From an uncultured Clostridia bacterium (lineage in GTDB: Bacteria > Bacillota > Clostridia > Oscillospirales > CAG-272), in NCBI GenBank assembly GCA_944391815.1, contig CALXUV010000037.1, positions 1 to 34,180 on the forward strand: a stretch of 34,180 nt of DNA, in the 5' to 3' direction. This document shows positions 16,578-25,661 of the stretch, piece after piece. The position numbers were made by a program, and so were the translations under genes. Below the pieces are notes generated by a model. The model was given only the letters and a program-made list of their open reading frames with translations. It was not told where the DNA came from and did no database searches. Each line of letters opens with the position of its first letter. The stretch's first letter is position 1.

Positions 16578-17691
16578 TTAATTTACCGAAAATGATTTCA
16601 TTGTGCCTTTCCCAGGTATATTTCAAACTTATTTCCCGGGCTTTTCGGGAAAGCTTTTCTCTTAAAGTTATGTCGTCAGACAAACGTTTCACTACATCGG
16701 CAATATCTTTCGGGTCATCTGCACTGAAAAGCAGTCCGCCATCCCCGAGAATTTCAGGAAGGCAGGAACTTCGGTTGCACGCAATAACCGCTCCGCGTTC
16801 CATACCTTCCATAAGTCCCAGCCCTGATGTTTCAATTTCACTTGCGTAGATAAAAACATCTGCTTTGTCGATTAATTCCGGTATTTTTTCATGCGGAACC
16901 TGATTTTCAAAAACCACATTGGCGGAAATTCCGAGTAAGTCAGCTTCTTTTCTGACTGCGTCAACAAAATGCTTCGGTCCGCTTCCAACCAAACGCAGCG
17001 TAAAATCTCTTCCGTTTGCTTTCAGAAGAGCAAGACCTCGTAGAAGCTTAGCGTGATTTTTGTACGGGTAAAAAGCCGAAATATAGATATATTCTTTTTT
17101 CTCTTGCAGTTTGGTTCCCGGTTTTTTATCAGAAAAAGGAAGATGTCTGACTCCGAAATACGCAACAGTACTGACTTTCGGTTTTATTCCCGAGGAAATA
17201 CATTCGCGTCTTGAAGTTTCGCTGTCAAAAACCACAAGGTCGGCTTTTTTTATACTTTTAAGAGCCGTTCTTCTCTGAACAAGTAATGAAAATGTGGCTT
17301 TACCGAACCCTTGGCGCAGTAACTGCCGCGGCTGAAAATACAGCTGGTTATGCACTTCCAGAACACTTTTGTACCTTTCAAGCCCCGGTCGCAAAAAACT
17401 GTTCGGAAAATAAACAACATCCGGTTTTTCTTTTTCTACCAAGCTGATAACCTCGGGAGCATGCGGTCGGTTAAAAAGACAGTCTTTAATCTTAGTTGCA
17501 GATTTTTCACTGACGATGATTTTAACCCCGGGCATTTCAGTATCGCAAAGCTCACTTGCAAGTTCAGGCGTACATATCACCGAAAGTTTAAAGCTTTTAG
17601 GAGCAGTTTTTTCAAAGTGCGAAAGAAAACCTTTCAGATATTCTTTAAGCCCTCCGCTGCCGCCGGCACCTGCTATCATAACAATTTTCAT
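16561..17691 (-). CDS. Glycosyltransferase family 4 (GT-B fold)
   Basis: It should transfer a sugar from a nucleotide donor to a growing lipid-linked glycan at the inner membrane face. The N-terminal GxGGSGGLKEYL loop (about 7-18) is the GT-B acceptor-domain glycine loop. The middle YIYISAFYPYKNHAKLLRGL is the usual linker before the donor domain. The C-terminal IYASEIETSGLGLMEGMERGAVIA holds the E-x7-E motif (ETSGLGLME) of retaining GT4 enzymes. Length is 376 residues from the ATG at 17691, which has AGGAG about 9 bases upstream; the longer frame to 17874 adds 61 residues without a family counterpart and is rejected. Donor and linkage are unknown. Its 3' end lies in a tandem repeat. Confidence 0.85.
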   Translation of the reverse strand: MKIVMIAGAGGSGGLKEYLKGFLSHFEKTAPKSFKLSVICTPELASELCDTEMPGVKIIVSEKSATKIKDCLFNRPHAPEVISLVEKEKPDVVYFPNSFLRPGLERYKSVLEVHNQLYFQPRQLLRQGFGKATFSLLVQRRTALKSIKKADLVVFDSETSRRECISSGIKPKVSTVAYFGVRHLPFSDKKPGTKLQEKKEYIYISAFYPYKNHAKLLRGLALLKANGRDFTLRLVGSGPKHFVDAVRKEADLLGISANVVFENQVPHEKIPELIDKADVFIYASEIETSGLGLMEGMERGAVIACNRSSCLPEILGDGGLLFSADDPKDIADVVKRLSDDITLREKLSRKAREISLKYTWERHNEIIFGKLNELFK

Positions 17692-18328
17692 ATTTATAAG
17701 CTCCTGTTCCTGCAACTCCGTAAATTCGGAGAGCTTTTCGATTTTTCCGTCTGCCTGAAAAAACAATGTTCTTAACAAAGTTTTTGTCGCCCCTTTGCTT
17801 GATATGTTTTTTATACAATATACAATTGTTAATTGTTTAAAATAAACGTCAAAGCAACAAAACAATCTATACAAATTAATTTAAAAAAGTCATATCCATA
17901 GTATACATTAATTTTAGCGCTGAAAATTTCAACAATATTGTCTTGTATTTAATAATATTCAGCAATATTTATCTTGTTTTTGATCAAACTCACTGTCTGC
18001 TATATTTGATTATTAAGATTTTTCTGAAAGTTCAGCGGGGAATTTCCGTATAAATACTTTTTCTGTTCTTAACAATGTAAACTATATTCACTGCAATAAG
18101 GTCAACATTATTACAACAAACAACTTTTGTTTTAAAGAACTCAGAAATTTTACAGCAATATATGTTTGGAAAAAAATTCATTGTCGGATTATCCTAACGC
18201 CAAGGCTAAAAACTAATAAATTCAAACTGCATACTAAATTTAAACAACCTTTAACTCACATTAAATATGAGTATTTTTTTACCAAGCGACCGCTCAATAG
18301 AAATAACTCACAAAGGATTAAAAGTTTT
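17692..18328. other. 637-base AT-rich gap between two glycosyltransferase genes
   Basis: No frame with a ribosome site, no terminator with a T-run and no convincing promoter are visible on either strand. AATATT-type clusters recur. It may be the remains of a lost gene, but no protein similarity can be read. Confidence 0.5.
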
Positions 18329-19291
18329 TTATCTTCTGATTTTAAACACCGCTTTATAATACAAGCTTTTCAGAGCTCCTCTTACCGCGCCGTAGCGGAT
18401 GGCGGCTTTTATTTTGAAAACCTGCGCATTACTGAGAATAGAGTTTTCCACGCCGAACCTTATACATTCAATAGCGGCACTTTTGCACTTGTGCTTAGCA
18501 AATCTCAGCGCAAGCAGATAAACCGGACTGAAATCAGAAGTGCTGATCTTCAGGAAAACAGGAAGAATCTTTTTTGAAAGCGAAAGAGAATCTTTTTCCA
18601 GCAGATAATGCTTTTTTACCGAAGTCTGACCGCTGTGAAGACGGTAAGTTACATTTCTTTCTCCGTCATATACGAGCCGGTATCCTGAAGAAAAAATCCG
18701 GTACCAGAGAAGAGCGTCCTGATTATATCTGAGTTGTTCGTCAAAAAGTCCGCACTCCTCAAAAACATTTTTATGAATCAGCATACAACAGCCGTTCAGG
18801 GTTCCTTTTTTCAGCATTATCTCAAGTACTTTTTTACCGCCATACACTTTTCCCGGCTCAAATCTATCGGGAAAATCACGCACTTTTTCCGATCCCGGGT
18901 TTGTGTAATACCCGCCGGTAAGCGCTATTAGTCTTTTGTTTTCACCGAATTTACTGATAAGTTTGACAGATGATTCTAATTTTCCCGGAGCATAACTGTC
19001 ATCGTGAGAAAGCCATGAAAAATAGTCTCCCGTCATTTTCTCTATCCCGAAATTCAGTGCGGAAGATACACCTCCGTTTTCTTTTTTGTAATACCTGATC
19101 TTATCTCCGAATGACAAAGCGATTTCTTCTGTTTTTCCACCGTCATCCGAACCGTCGTTTACTACTATCACTTCAAAATTTCCGTAAGTCTGGGAAAGTG
19201 CGCTGCTGACCGACTCAAAAAGATAGTCTGCTCCGTTATAAACCGGTATTATTATCGAAACCTTTGGAAAAAAAGATTCTGAGCTCGGCAT
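18329..19291 (-). CDS. Glycosyltransferase family 2 (GT-A fold)
   Basis: An inverting transferase for surface-glycan assembly. Order: PKVSIIIPVYNGADYL (9-24), SALSQTYGNFEVIVVNDGSDDG (nucleotide-binding aspartates at 45-50), KENGGVSSALNFGI (70-83), and SHDD at 95-98 as the metal-binding DxD equivalent. Later come LNGCCMLIHKNVFEECGLFDEQL and QDALLWYRI, the acceptor-side and catalytic-base region of the GT2 family. About 90 C-terminal residues are basic and may touch the membrane. I chose the ATG at 19291 (320 residues) because GGAGG lies 9 bases upstream; the TTG at 19324 gives a poorer start. Acceptor and donor are not predictable. Confidence 0.88.
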   Translation of the reverse strand: MPSSESFFPKVSIIIPVYNGADYLFESVSSALSQTYGNFEVIVVNDGSDDGGKTEEIALSFGDKIRYYKKENGGVSSALNFGIEKMTGDYFSWLSHDDSYAPGKLESSVKLISKFGENKRLIALTGGYYTNPGSEKVRDFPDRFEPGKVYGGKKVLEIMLKKGTLNGCCMLIHKNVFEECGLFDEQLRYNQDALLWYRIFSSGYRLVYDGERNVTYRLHSGQTSVKKHYLLEKDSLSLSKKILPVFLKISTSDFSPVYLLALRFAKHKCKSAAIECIRFGVENSILSNAQVFKIKAAIRYGAVRGALKSLYYKAVFKIRR

Positions 19292-19917
19292 TTTCGGCTT
19301 CCTCCGTCTGATTTCTGGTATCAATGTATTTTGACTTAAATTATTAACCGCAAGCGGTCATTTTATACTTTCTCTGAAAATTCACCGACTGTTATAACTT
19401 GCTGTTTTTTTGACTTAAAATCGCTCATTATTTCACCGACTGAATCTTTTGCATAAACATAAATTCACTCACAATTACGGCTATCGGATTTTATGCTATT
19501 ACTGTAAATTTAATTAAATTACTGCTAAGAGGTTTGGTGGTTTAACTGAAAATCAACTCTTCATTACAGTTATTATGTTGTATGTTTTCAATTAAAAATG
19601 AATTGTATTACAGCGACCGCATTTAACGCAATCAGTTAATAAATCACTCATTTTAAAAGCTCAAAGTATTGTGCCGTAACTGACAATTCGTACCGCATTG
19701 AATTGTTTTGTCAGCAAGTATATTCTGAGTATATTTTTTTATGCAGCAATATATTGTGCGAAATAAAAACATCTGATTTTTTTAAAGCAGCATTTTAAAG
19801 CGCAGCATTAAACTTTTACGTTAAGGGAAAGAACTTTCGGTTTCTTAGAAAGGAAAATCAATAAATCTTTTCAATCGGACTTCTTGCGGTAACTGTTATC
19901 ATATAGTGATTTTCCCT
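19292..19917. other. 626-base AT-rich gap
   Basis: It holds an inverted repeat ACCGC-AA-GCGGT (19347-19358) and a loosely repeated pair, TTTGACTTAAA ... TTCACCGACTG (first around 19330-19391, again around 19409-19442). There is no gene-like frame. The pair may be a decayed duplication. Confidence 0.5.
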
Positions 19918-20478
19918 CTACTTAATACTTTCATCAATTTTTCTGATGGAAGCTTCTTTTTTCTGTATAAAAACACTGCCGGCCGGCACCTCGCCTTTTA
20001 CAACGCTATGTGCGCCTATGACGCAGTTATCTCCGATTTTACTGCCTCTGAGAATTACGGTATATGCACCAATCCAGCAATTTCTGCCTATTTCAATAGG
20101 ACTTTTAACAAAATCATGTTTATTTACACCATTGGTTCCGAATTTGTGATCGTGATCGTAAACTATAACGCCCGGCGCCAGTATTGTATTGTCACCAATA
20201 ACTATTTTTTCGTGGCTGACTATTTTACAGTCACTTGATATTCCGCAGCCGTTTCCTATTTCAATGTAAGCGCCGTTTAATGCAGAAATCAAACTTCTGT
20301 TTTTCACCGAAACACGGTCACCGATTTTTATTTTTCCGTTTTTTCTCAGCCGGATCTCAGCATCTTTATAAATTCTAAGCATCCTGCCTTTTTTCAGGCG
20401 TCCGGCACTGAAAACCGAGGTCAGATTTTTTGCATACCCTTTTATAAGAGCTGCGGCATGGCTCAGCTTTATCCCCAT
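19918..20478 (-). CDS. Left-handed beta-helix acyltransferase (hexapeptide repeat, colanic-acid/maltose O-acetyltransferase type)
   Basis: It most likely acetylates a sugar hydroxyl of the glycan made here. The 186-residue protein shows hexapeptide turns such as KIKIGDRVSV, AYIEIGNGCGI, EKIVIGDNTIL and SKIGDNCVIGAHSVVKGEVPAGSV. DHDH (108-111) sits where the catalytic His is found in this family, and GRNCWIGAYTVILRG (131-145) is its usual C-terminal coil. The start at 20478 follows AAAGG and lies 4 bases after the stop of the upstream gene, whose terminal codons supply the SD, so the pair is coupled. The frame extends to 20550, but that part overlaps the upstream gene and lacks the family pattern. 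Acetyl as the acyl group is assumed from the family. Confidence 0.88.
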   Translation of the reverse strand: MGIKLSHAAALIKGYAKNLTSVFSAGRLKKGRMLRIYKDAEIRLRKNGKIKIGDRVSVKNRSLISALNGAYIEIGNGCGISSDCKIVSHEKIVIGDNTILAPGVIVYDHDHKFGTNGVNKHDFVKSPIEIGRNCWIGAYTVILRGSKIGDNCVIGAHSVVKGEVPAGSVFIQKKEASIRKIDESIK

Positions 20479-20482
20479 TTTT

Positions 20483-21427
20483 TCACCTTTCAGGAAGTAT
20501 AAATTCACTTCCGAGTTTGTAATCAAAATTATCCGGACGGAAATTAACATATCCGCTGAACGGATAAAACGTCATTTCTCCGAAATATATTTTTCCGGCA
20601 ACAAAATAAAGGTCGACACGTACCGCCGGAAATCCGGAGCTGAGTTTTTCAGCTTTTTCTATCATTGAATCAAGTTGGTCAGGCTTTTTTATGCCGTTTA
20701 TTTTGCGGGGATACTGACACTCCACTCCTGAGTCTTTCCAATCTCTGTCCAAAATATTCCTTTTGTGTCCGGCATATCTGTCTGTATCGACGATAATATA
20801 CTTTACACTTCCGTTAAAACAGAAAAACTTATAATCAGTTATTCCGGCATCGGAATTTATATCACCCGTAAGAAGCTCTTCCGCTATCACCCTCGGCTTT
20901 ATCCCGTAATACGCCCACTCTCTTCCGGCATATGCCTTTGACTGTCTGAAGTAAGATTTCATTTTTGCTTTGGCACTGTTTTCGTCAAATTTGCTTTTGT
21001 CTGTGCATACAATATTCGTTCCGCTGCCGTTTGTGGTTTTCAGTATGAATTTTTCCGGCAGATCTTCAAACCTTATCTCTTCAGGACTTTCCCACACGCC
21101 GTAGAGTTTTACCGCCAGGCTGCTTTCGTCTTTGCTGCTTAAATACTCTCTTACCCTGTATTTGTCTGCTAAGACCGTCATAAGCTCATTTCTGTAATAA
21201 AGCTTATACCACTGTATCTTTTCGCTGTACCTGACGGGACTGTCAAGTGAAAGTTTTCTTCCGGTTTTCAGCCGGTACTGAATTTTCAGCATTGTCCTGT
21301 CCGGTATGAATTTCAGCATCCGGAGTATTCCGAATCTGAGTCCCTTCGGGATTATTTTCTTGTATCTTTCCATATTTAAGTTACCCGACTTTTTATTGCT
21401 GAATTCCCATCTGTCTGTATTCAGCAT
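20483..21427 (-). CDS. TupA-like ATP-grasp protein
   Basis: Matches the TupA-like ATP-grasp family, named after a Bacillus protein of teichuronopeptide synthesis and common in polysaccharide loci, where it is often mislabelled glycosyltransferase. Landmarks in 314 residues: YSEKIQWYKLYYRNELMTVLADKYRVREYL (about 68-97), EKFILKTTNGSGTNIVC (ATP-grasp lysine and glycine loop), YGIKPRVIAEELL (ATP-grasp lid), DYKFFCFNG and VRVDLYF...KIYFGEMTFYPFSG (metal-binding Asp/Glu). Such enzymes join a carboxylate to an amine, so amide or peptide decoration of a uronic-acid glycan is a sensible guess, and ugd with the epimerase supplies the acid. Start is uncertain: ATG at 21427 or ATG at 21373 (MERYKK), neither with a strong SD. 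Confidence 0.82.
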   Translation of the reverse strand: MLNTDRWEFSNKKSGNLNMERYKKIIPKGLRFGILRMLKFIPDRTMLKIQYRLKTGRKLSLDSPVRYSEKIQWYKLYYRNELMTVLADKYRVREYLSSKDESSLAVKLYGVWESPEEIRFEDLPEKFILKTTNGSGTNIVCTDKSKFDENSAKAKMKSYFRQSKAYAGREWAYYGIKPRVIAEELLTGDINSDAGITDYKFFCFNGSVKYIIVDTDRYAGHKRNILDRDWKDSGVECQYPRKINGIKKPDQLDSMIEKAEKLSSGFPAVRVDLYFVAGKIYFGEMTFYPFSGYVNFRPDNFDYKLGSEFILPER

Positions 21428-21516
21428 TTTCTGTGTTCAGAGTTTTTTATTCAGGTTTGCGTATATAATGTTAACCGCTTTATATTTTACACGTCTTTTA
21501 AGTATTGGCTATTTAC

Positions 21517-22623
21517 TCAGTATCCGATAATTTTCCTCATTGCCTGATTTATTTTATCGGTACTGTACTCTTCAAGACATCTTCTGTATGAGTTTTCTCC
21601 CATTTGTACGCTCAGTTTTTTATTTTCGGCAAGAAGCGTCATTTTTTGTGCAAGCTGAGTAACGTTTTGGGGTTCTACAAGAAATCCGTTTTCCCCGTCC
21701 TTTACGGCTTCCCTGCACCCTCTCCAATCTGTGGTTATTACTGCTCTTCCTGTTGCCATTGCTTCAAGGATTGTACGGGGAAGCCCCTCATAATAATAAG
21801 TCGGAAGAACGAACACGCTGCACTCCCTGTAATATCCGACCGGATCCTTAACCTCTCCCGGATATTCTATGGTTTTATTCCGTATAAACGGTTCGATATC
21901 CTCAGCTTTCAGAGCTCCGATTGAAGAGTCAAAGCCTCCGAGAAGTATAAATTTCGCTTCCGGGTGCGATCTTTTGACAATTTCAGCTGCTTTGCAGTAT
22001 TCCATAACGCCTTTTTCCGCTATTATTCTTCCTACCATAAGAAAAACCGTTTCATTTGGGACCGGGCACTTCACAAATCTTTTCATGTCAACGCCCGAGC
22101 CTCCTACTTTTATAGCTTTTTCAGGTCTGACTATTTTTCCGTCCACAAACATTTTCAAATCATCTTCATTCTGGAAAATCACTTTGTCAGCCTTGCCAAG
22201 CGCCGTTTTATAGAGTCTGTCCGTAAGCGTACGAAGCAATTTTCTTTTTAACCCGGAACCGGTATAAACTCTTCCGAGTCCGGTAATCATCGGATAAATT
22301 TTACTTACTCCTGATGACCTTGCAGCAACTGAACCGTATATAACAGGTTTTATAGTATATGAAAAAACTATGTCAGGTCTGAGTTTTTTGAGTATCTTTT
22401 TAAGTCCCAGAAAGTATCTGATATCACCTATAACCGAGGTGTTGTCTTTTACAAACGGCAAAGTTATAATTTCCGTAACGCCAAGTGACTTTATCTCTTC
22501 CGAGTAAATGTCATCAGGAGCAACGACCGTCACTTCGCTGCCCTTATTAACCATATCCCGAATAAGTTCTCCTCTGAAATTATACACCGTCTTACTTTTT
22601 GGCGACAATACAACTATTTTCAT
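21517..22623 (-). CDS. Glycosyltransferase family 4 (PglA/EpsD-like)
   Basis: A retaining GT-B enzyme of 368 residues. The N-terminal MKIVVLSPKSKTVYNFRGELIRDM and the block FSYTIKPVIYGSVAARSSGV with YPMITGLGRVYTG are characteristic of the bacillosaminyl-diphospho-undecaprenol GalNAc-transferase/EpsD-like branch, which usually adds the second sugar to a lipid-linked carrier. The donor domain shows FLMVGRIIAEKGVMEY (about 194-209) and EGLPRTILEAMATG with Glu279 and Glu287 (E-x7-E). The start is ATG with AGGGG 5 bases upstream. It is the first transcribed gene of the cluster visible here. No initiating phosphoglycosyl transferase, flippase or polymerase is in the window, so those must lie elsewhere. 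Confidence 0.88.
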   Translation of the reverse strand: MKIVVLSPKSKTVYNFRGELIRDMVNKGSEVTVVAPDDIYSEEIKSLGVTEIITLPFVKDNTSVIGDIRYFLGLKKILKKLRPDIVFSYTIKPVIYGSVAARSSGVSKIYPMITGLGRVYTGSGLKRKLLRTLTDRLYKTALGKADKVIFQNEDDLKMFVDGKIVRPEKAIKVGGSGVDMKRFVKCPVPNETVFLMVGRIIAEKGVMEYCKAAEIVKRSHPEAKFILLGGFDSSIGALKAEDIEPFIRNKTIEYPGEVKDPVGYYRECSVFVLPTYYYEGLPRTILEAMATGRAVITTDWRGCREAVKDGENGFLVEPQNVTQLAQKMTLLAENKKLSVQMGENSYRRCLEEYSTDKINQAMRKIIGY

Positions 22624-23349
22624 TTTTACCCCTGAAACAAGTAAATCACTGTTTAAACATCTACCCTTTTTATTATTCCGGATTTTATGTAAATTAATTC
22701 TTCCTATTTAAACAAATTTAAAACGGAAGATAATACGGTGGTTTTGGCAAATGAAAAAGTGATTTACGAATGAAAAAAATTTTTAATACCCTAAATTACG
22801 AAAGCAATTCAGTCATCCAAAACAATCTTTACCTCCGGTTTATACCGATTAATTATGTTATCATCGGATGGTTAAGTCAATCTTATGATTTCGATAACAT
22901 TCTACACTTTTTTGCAAAATTTGTCAATAATTCAGTCCGCTCCGACTATTTGCAAAACTAAAAAAATTAAAGCCTCTTTGTAAATCAACAGCAGAGAAAC
23001 ATTAAAAGTCATACCAATGTTATGTGTTTAGGTTTACAAAAAAAATCTGGAATTCTTAAACATTCCCGATAACCTGATTTTTCTCTAAAACAGTTTCTGA
23101 ATCGAAAAGGGACAGTATAAAAAGTCTGAAAACTCTTAAAAACATTTACAATAATAACAAAAAAATTAAGGGATTCCAAAGCCGGATCCCTTAATTTATT
23201 GTGCATTGTGCAAATTTTGCTAAAAAACCTATTATTAAACTGAATTCATCTGAGTGAATCTTTCCTTTTCGACGGGTATTACATAAAAAACAGCAAGCAC
23301 AGTTACTGTTGAATTTTCCGGGTTTCCGGATAGTTTAACCCACAATCTA
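22624..23349. other. 726-base gap between the glycan cluster and the two-component system
   Basis: It holds the terminator at 23163-23197 and presumably the promoter of the glycan cluster, which I could not pin down. A 63-codon plus-strand frame at 22770-22961 has no ribosome site and no family resemblance and was not accepted. TTGTGCATTGTGCAA at about 23199-23213 is a short direct repeat. Confidence 0.5.
23163..23197 (-). terminator. Terminator of the two-component operon
   Basis: A 12-bp perfect stem AAATTAAGGGAT / ATCCCTTAATTT with an 11-base loop. On the minus strand it runs into a T-tract (AATTTTTTTTG), about 150 bases after the kinase stop. Confidence 0.75.
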
Positions 23350-24627
23350 TTATTTCAGCGGTATCATCACCTTTAACCTGAATATTCCGTCTTGCGCAGA
23401 AAAAATCGCCTGCCCGCCGTGCAGTTCAGCGATCGCCGAAATTCCCCTGGTTCCGTATCCGTGCTCTTTTCGTTCAGACTGTGGAATTCCGTCTACTATA
23501 ACGATATTACCCACATACGGATTTTCAACTGAAAAAAGAAGTTTCTCCTTATAAACCGTCATTCTTATCTGAACAGTCTTTTTTACATCATTGCTTACGA
23601 CAGCAGTCGCGGTAACAGCGTTTTCAACGGCGTTAGAAAACAATGAACATATCTCTGTGTCTGTAAGTGAAATGTTTTCCGGAACACTTGCCTCAACGGA
23701 TAGCGAGACTCCCTCCTGTCTGGCAAATGTCTCAAAATATGAAATAAGCATATTTACAGTTTCATTTTCACAGTAATGAACAGGAGTTATACTGTCAAGG
23801 TCTGATTCGGCAAGTTGCAGATAACTGATTATTCCACTTACGTCTCCCTTACTTGCAAGCGTCCTGAGGAGCGAAAAATGATGTCTCATGTCGTGTCTGT
23901 ACTGACGTGTCTGTTCCTGCATACGACCAAGAGCGTATATTTCCGTTTTTGCTTCTTTTAACTGAGTTTTCATCAGGTCGTTTTCTCTCTGTGTCTGACT
24001 TCTTCTTTCTGTTTCAAGGTGGTAAATGAAGGCAAACAGAAAATAAAAAACGGAAACAACAGTCGGAATAAACTGAACGACAGCTTCGTATCCGCTTGCA
24101 AGCCAATCGGTATAAACGGTACTTACATAACTGAAAAGATAATTCAGAAACGGGACAAAGCCGAATGTTATACAAGACCTGCGCGATTCAGTTATAATGT
24201 TGCTGACGGGAATGACAACATACCTCTTAAGCAGAAAATAACAAGCACCCATTGACAAAACAAATATTATAAACGGAAAAATATCTGATTTTAACAGCGT
24301 CTGTCCGAGAATGGAAAACCACTTCGGTACCTGAAAACAAAGAAATGCAGCAAAAACCGAAACCGAAGACACCAGCAGTGATTTTCTTAAAAACGCACTT
24401 AAATAAATTATGAGTGGAAAATGTACAATAAGCGGATAAATTCTACGTGTCTGCTCCAAACCGAAAACCATGACAACCACGGTCTGAAGCACCAATAATA
24501 TTACAAAAAAGATAACAGTCACCGTGACGTTCTTTCCGTTCCTTTTAAATCCGGAAAAATCGACAGCCAGAGCAAAACCGAACGCCAGCGTCAACACAAA
24601 ACACGCTGTCGTATAAAAGTAAATCAT
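23350..24627 (-). CDS. Sensor histidine kinase, GHKL type (AgrC/NatK-like)
   Basis: It is expected to sense a signal at the membrane and phosphorylate the partner LytTR regulator. Of 425 residues, the first 205 hold about six membrane segments (near 3-22, 33-55, 65-80, 84-100, 117-133 and 186-203). A linker coiled coil (205-240) leads to the phospho-acceptor His245 in RQYRHDMRHHFSLL. The N box is LFSNAVENAV (329-338), and the G box is HGYGTRGISAIAELHGG (389-405). The protein lacks an extracellular sensor domain, so the signal is probably a peptide or a membrane state. Its ATG overlaps the stop of the regulator gene by four bases (ATGA), so the two are coupled. The inducing signal is unknown. 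Confidence 0.9.
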   Translation of the reverse strand: MIYFYTTACFVLTLAFGFALAVDFSGFKRNGKNVTVTVIFFVILLVLQTVVVMVFGLEQTRRIYPLIVHFPLIIYLSAFLRKSLLVSSVSVFAAFLCFQVPKWFSILGQTLLKSDIFPFIIFVLSMGACYFLLKRYVVIPVSNIITESRRSCITFGFVPFLNYLFSYVSTVYTDWLASGYEAVVQFIPTVVSVFYFLFAFIYHLETERRSQTQRENDLMKTQLKEAKTEIYALGRMQEQTRQYRHDMRHHFSLLRTLASKGDVSGIISYLQLAESDLDSITPVHYCENETVNMLISYFETFARQEGVSLSVEASVPENISLTDTEICSLFSNAVENAVTATAVVSNDVKKTVQIRMTVYKEKLLFSVENPYVGNIVIVDGIPQSERKEHGYGTRGISAIAELHGGQAIFSAQDGIFRLKVMIPLK

Positions 24628-25370
24628 CGGTTTCTTCCTCCGTTACAGACCATCGATTCGGCAACATGAAACATATATTCCGTATAGGCTGTACGCACCT
24701 TCTGATAAACCGAACGCGCAATGGGTAATCTTTTACCCAGGACTGTCAGAAGTTCTCCTTGCCTTACTTCGCTCACAGAAGCGAAATTAACCAGATAGGA
24801 TCTGTGAATTTTACAGAATTCGGGACGGCTGAGCAGTGCCGGCTCGTAATCGGAAAGGTGTCCCCGCACATTTTTACAGCTACCGTCACTGAGATAAAAA
24901 TATATTTTCTTTGACATCACCTCGACATACTCAATTTTGCAGTAAGGAAGACGTGAAACACTGCCCTGTGTTTGTAATACCAGAGCATCCTCCTGCCTTT
25001 TCAGAAGTTTTTCAACATGCTCGACTGCTGAAAACAATTTTTCCTCGGATACTGGTTTGAGCAAATAGTTTGTGGCTTGTACGCTGTAACTTTCCACTGC
25101 ATATTCCGGTGATGAAGTAAGAAAAACAAGTTTTACATAATCGTTCTTCAGTCGGATTTCCCGCGCTGCCTTAATCCCGTCGATCCCGGGCATTTGTACA
25201 TCCAGCAAAAGAAGATCATACGTTACCTGTTCCATTGACTGTAGCAAATCCATCGCATTTTCAAATCCGCTCACAAAAATTTCCGATCCGGTCTGTTTGC
25301 GGTATAAATCCAATAGATTTGTCACTGTCTCAAGAACTTGCTTTTCGTCATCGCAAACAGCAATTCTCAC
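24624..25370 (-). CDS. LytTR-family response regulator
   Basis: A DNA-binding response regulator of the AgrA/LytR type. The receiver domain is 1 to about 120: acidic pair Asp7/Asp8, phospho-acceptor Asp57 in LLLLDVQMPGIDG, switch TSS (85-87) and the LLKP lysine (about 105-108). The LytTR domain (about 140-235) is recognised by LPYCKIEYVEVMSKKIYFYL, EFCKIHRSYLVNF and LPIARSVYQKVRTAY. The start is GTG with AAAGG 10 bases upstream. It leads the operon with the kinase. It is transcribed away from the giant surface-protein gene and shares its control region, so that gene is the obvious candidate target. LytTR proteins bind pairs of short direct repeats, and candidates are listed for this region. 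Confidence 0.93.
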   Translation of the reverse strand: MRIAVCDDEKQVLETVTNLLDLYRKQTGSEIFVSGFENAMDLLQSMEQVTYDLLLLDVQMPGIDGIKAAREIRLKNDYVKLVFLTSSPEYAVESYSVQATNYLLKPVSEEKLFSAVEHVEKLLKRQEDALVLQTQGSVSRLPYCKIEYVEVMSKKIYFYLSDGSCKNVRGHLSDYEPALLSRPEFCKIHRSYLVNFASVSEVRQGELLTVLGKRLPIARSVYQKVRTAYTEYMFHVAESMVCNGGRNR

Positions 25371-25468
25371 CTATCAACTACCTTTCTGATTTTATTCATT
25401 AAATACTTTAGTTGATTAACGATTATCTATTCACTTCTGTATTACGATAATCTTTGAATGTTATATAT

Positions 25469-25497
25469 ATAATACCACATTTTTCCTTGATTTTCAA
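25469..25497 (-). promoter_or_regulatory. Promoter of the two-component operon
   Basis: Minus strand TTGAAA (25497-25492), 17 bases, TATTAT (25474-25469), with TGG just before the -10 (extended type). Confidence 0.6.
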
Positions 25498-25547
25498 TCA
25501 AAGACCGATACCGTTCAGGCACTTAAAACTGCAATTCAGGTATTTTT

Positions 25548-25576
25548 TTGTATTTTTTTCAAATTTTTGCTATTAT
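25548..25576 (+). promoter_or_regulatory. Candidate promoter of the giant surface-protein operon
   Basis: TTGTAT (25548-25553), 17 bases, TATTAT (25571-25576) with TGC in front (extended -10). A second, weaker option is TTAACG (25657-25662), 17 bases, GACAAT (25680-25685). Which is used is not clear from sequence. Confidence 0.45.
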
Positions 25577-25610
25577 ATATGCTGAATGAACCTCATGTTT
25601 GGTTTGAATT

Positions 25611-25661
25611 TCAGTTGTTAATATGCTCCCTATTTCAGTTTTTGCCGACCGAGCAGTTAAC
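25611..25661 (+). promoter_or_regulatory. Candidate LytTR-regulator binding repeats
   Basis: TCAGTTGTT (25611-25619), TCAGTTTTT (25635-25643) and GCAGTTAAC (25653-25661) each come close to the family pattern [TA][AC][CA]GTTN[AG][TG]. Starts are 24 and 18 bases apart, not the ideal 21-22. The third overlaps the -35 of the second promoter option. Confidence 0.4.

Noticed and set aside
16385-16849. 154-codon plus-strand frame overlapping the repeat array
   Set aside because: Half is antisense to the GT4 gene and half is the 17-base array. The leucine/phenylalanine-rich product comes from AT-rich repeats.
22770-22961. 63-codon plus-strand frame in the gap after the glycan cluster
   Set aside because: No SD, no family resemblance, and composition like the surrounding AT-rich spacer.
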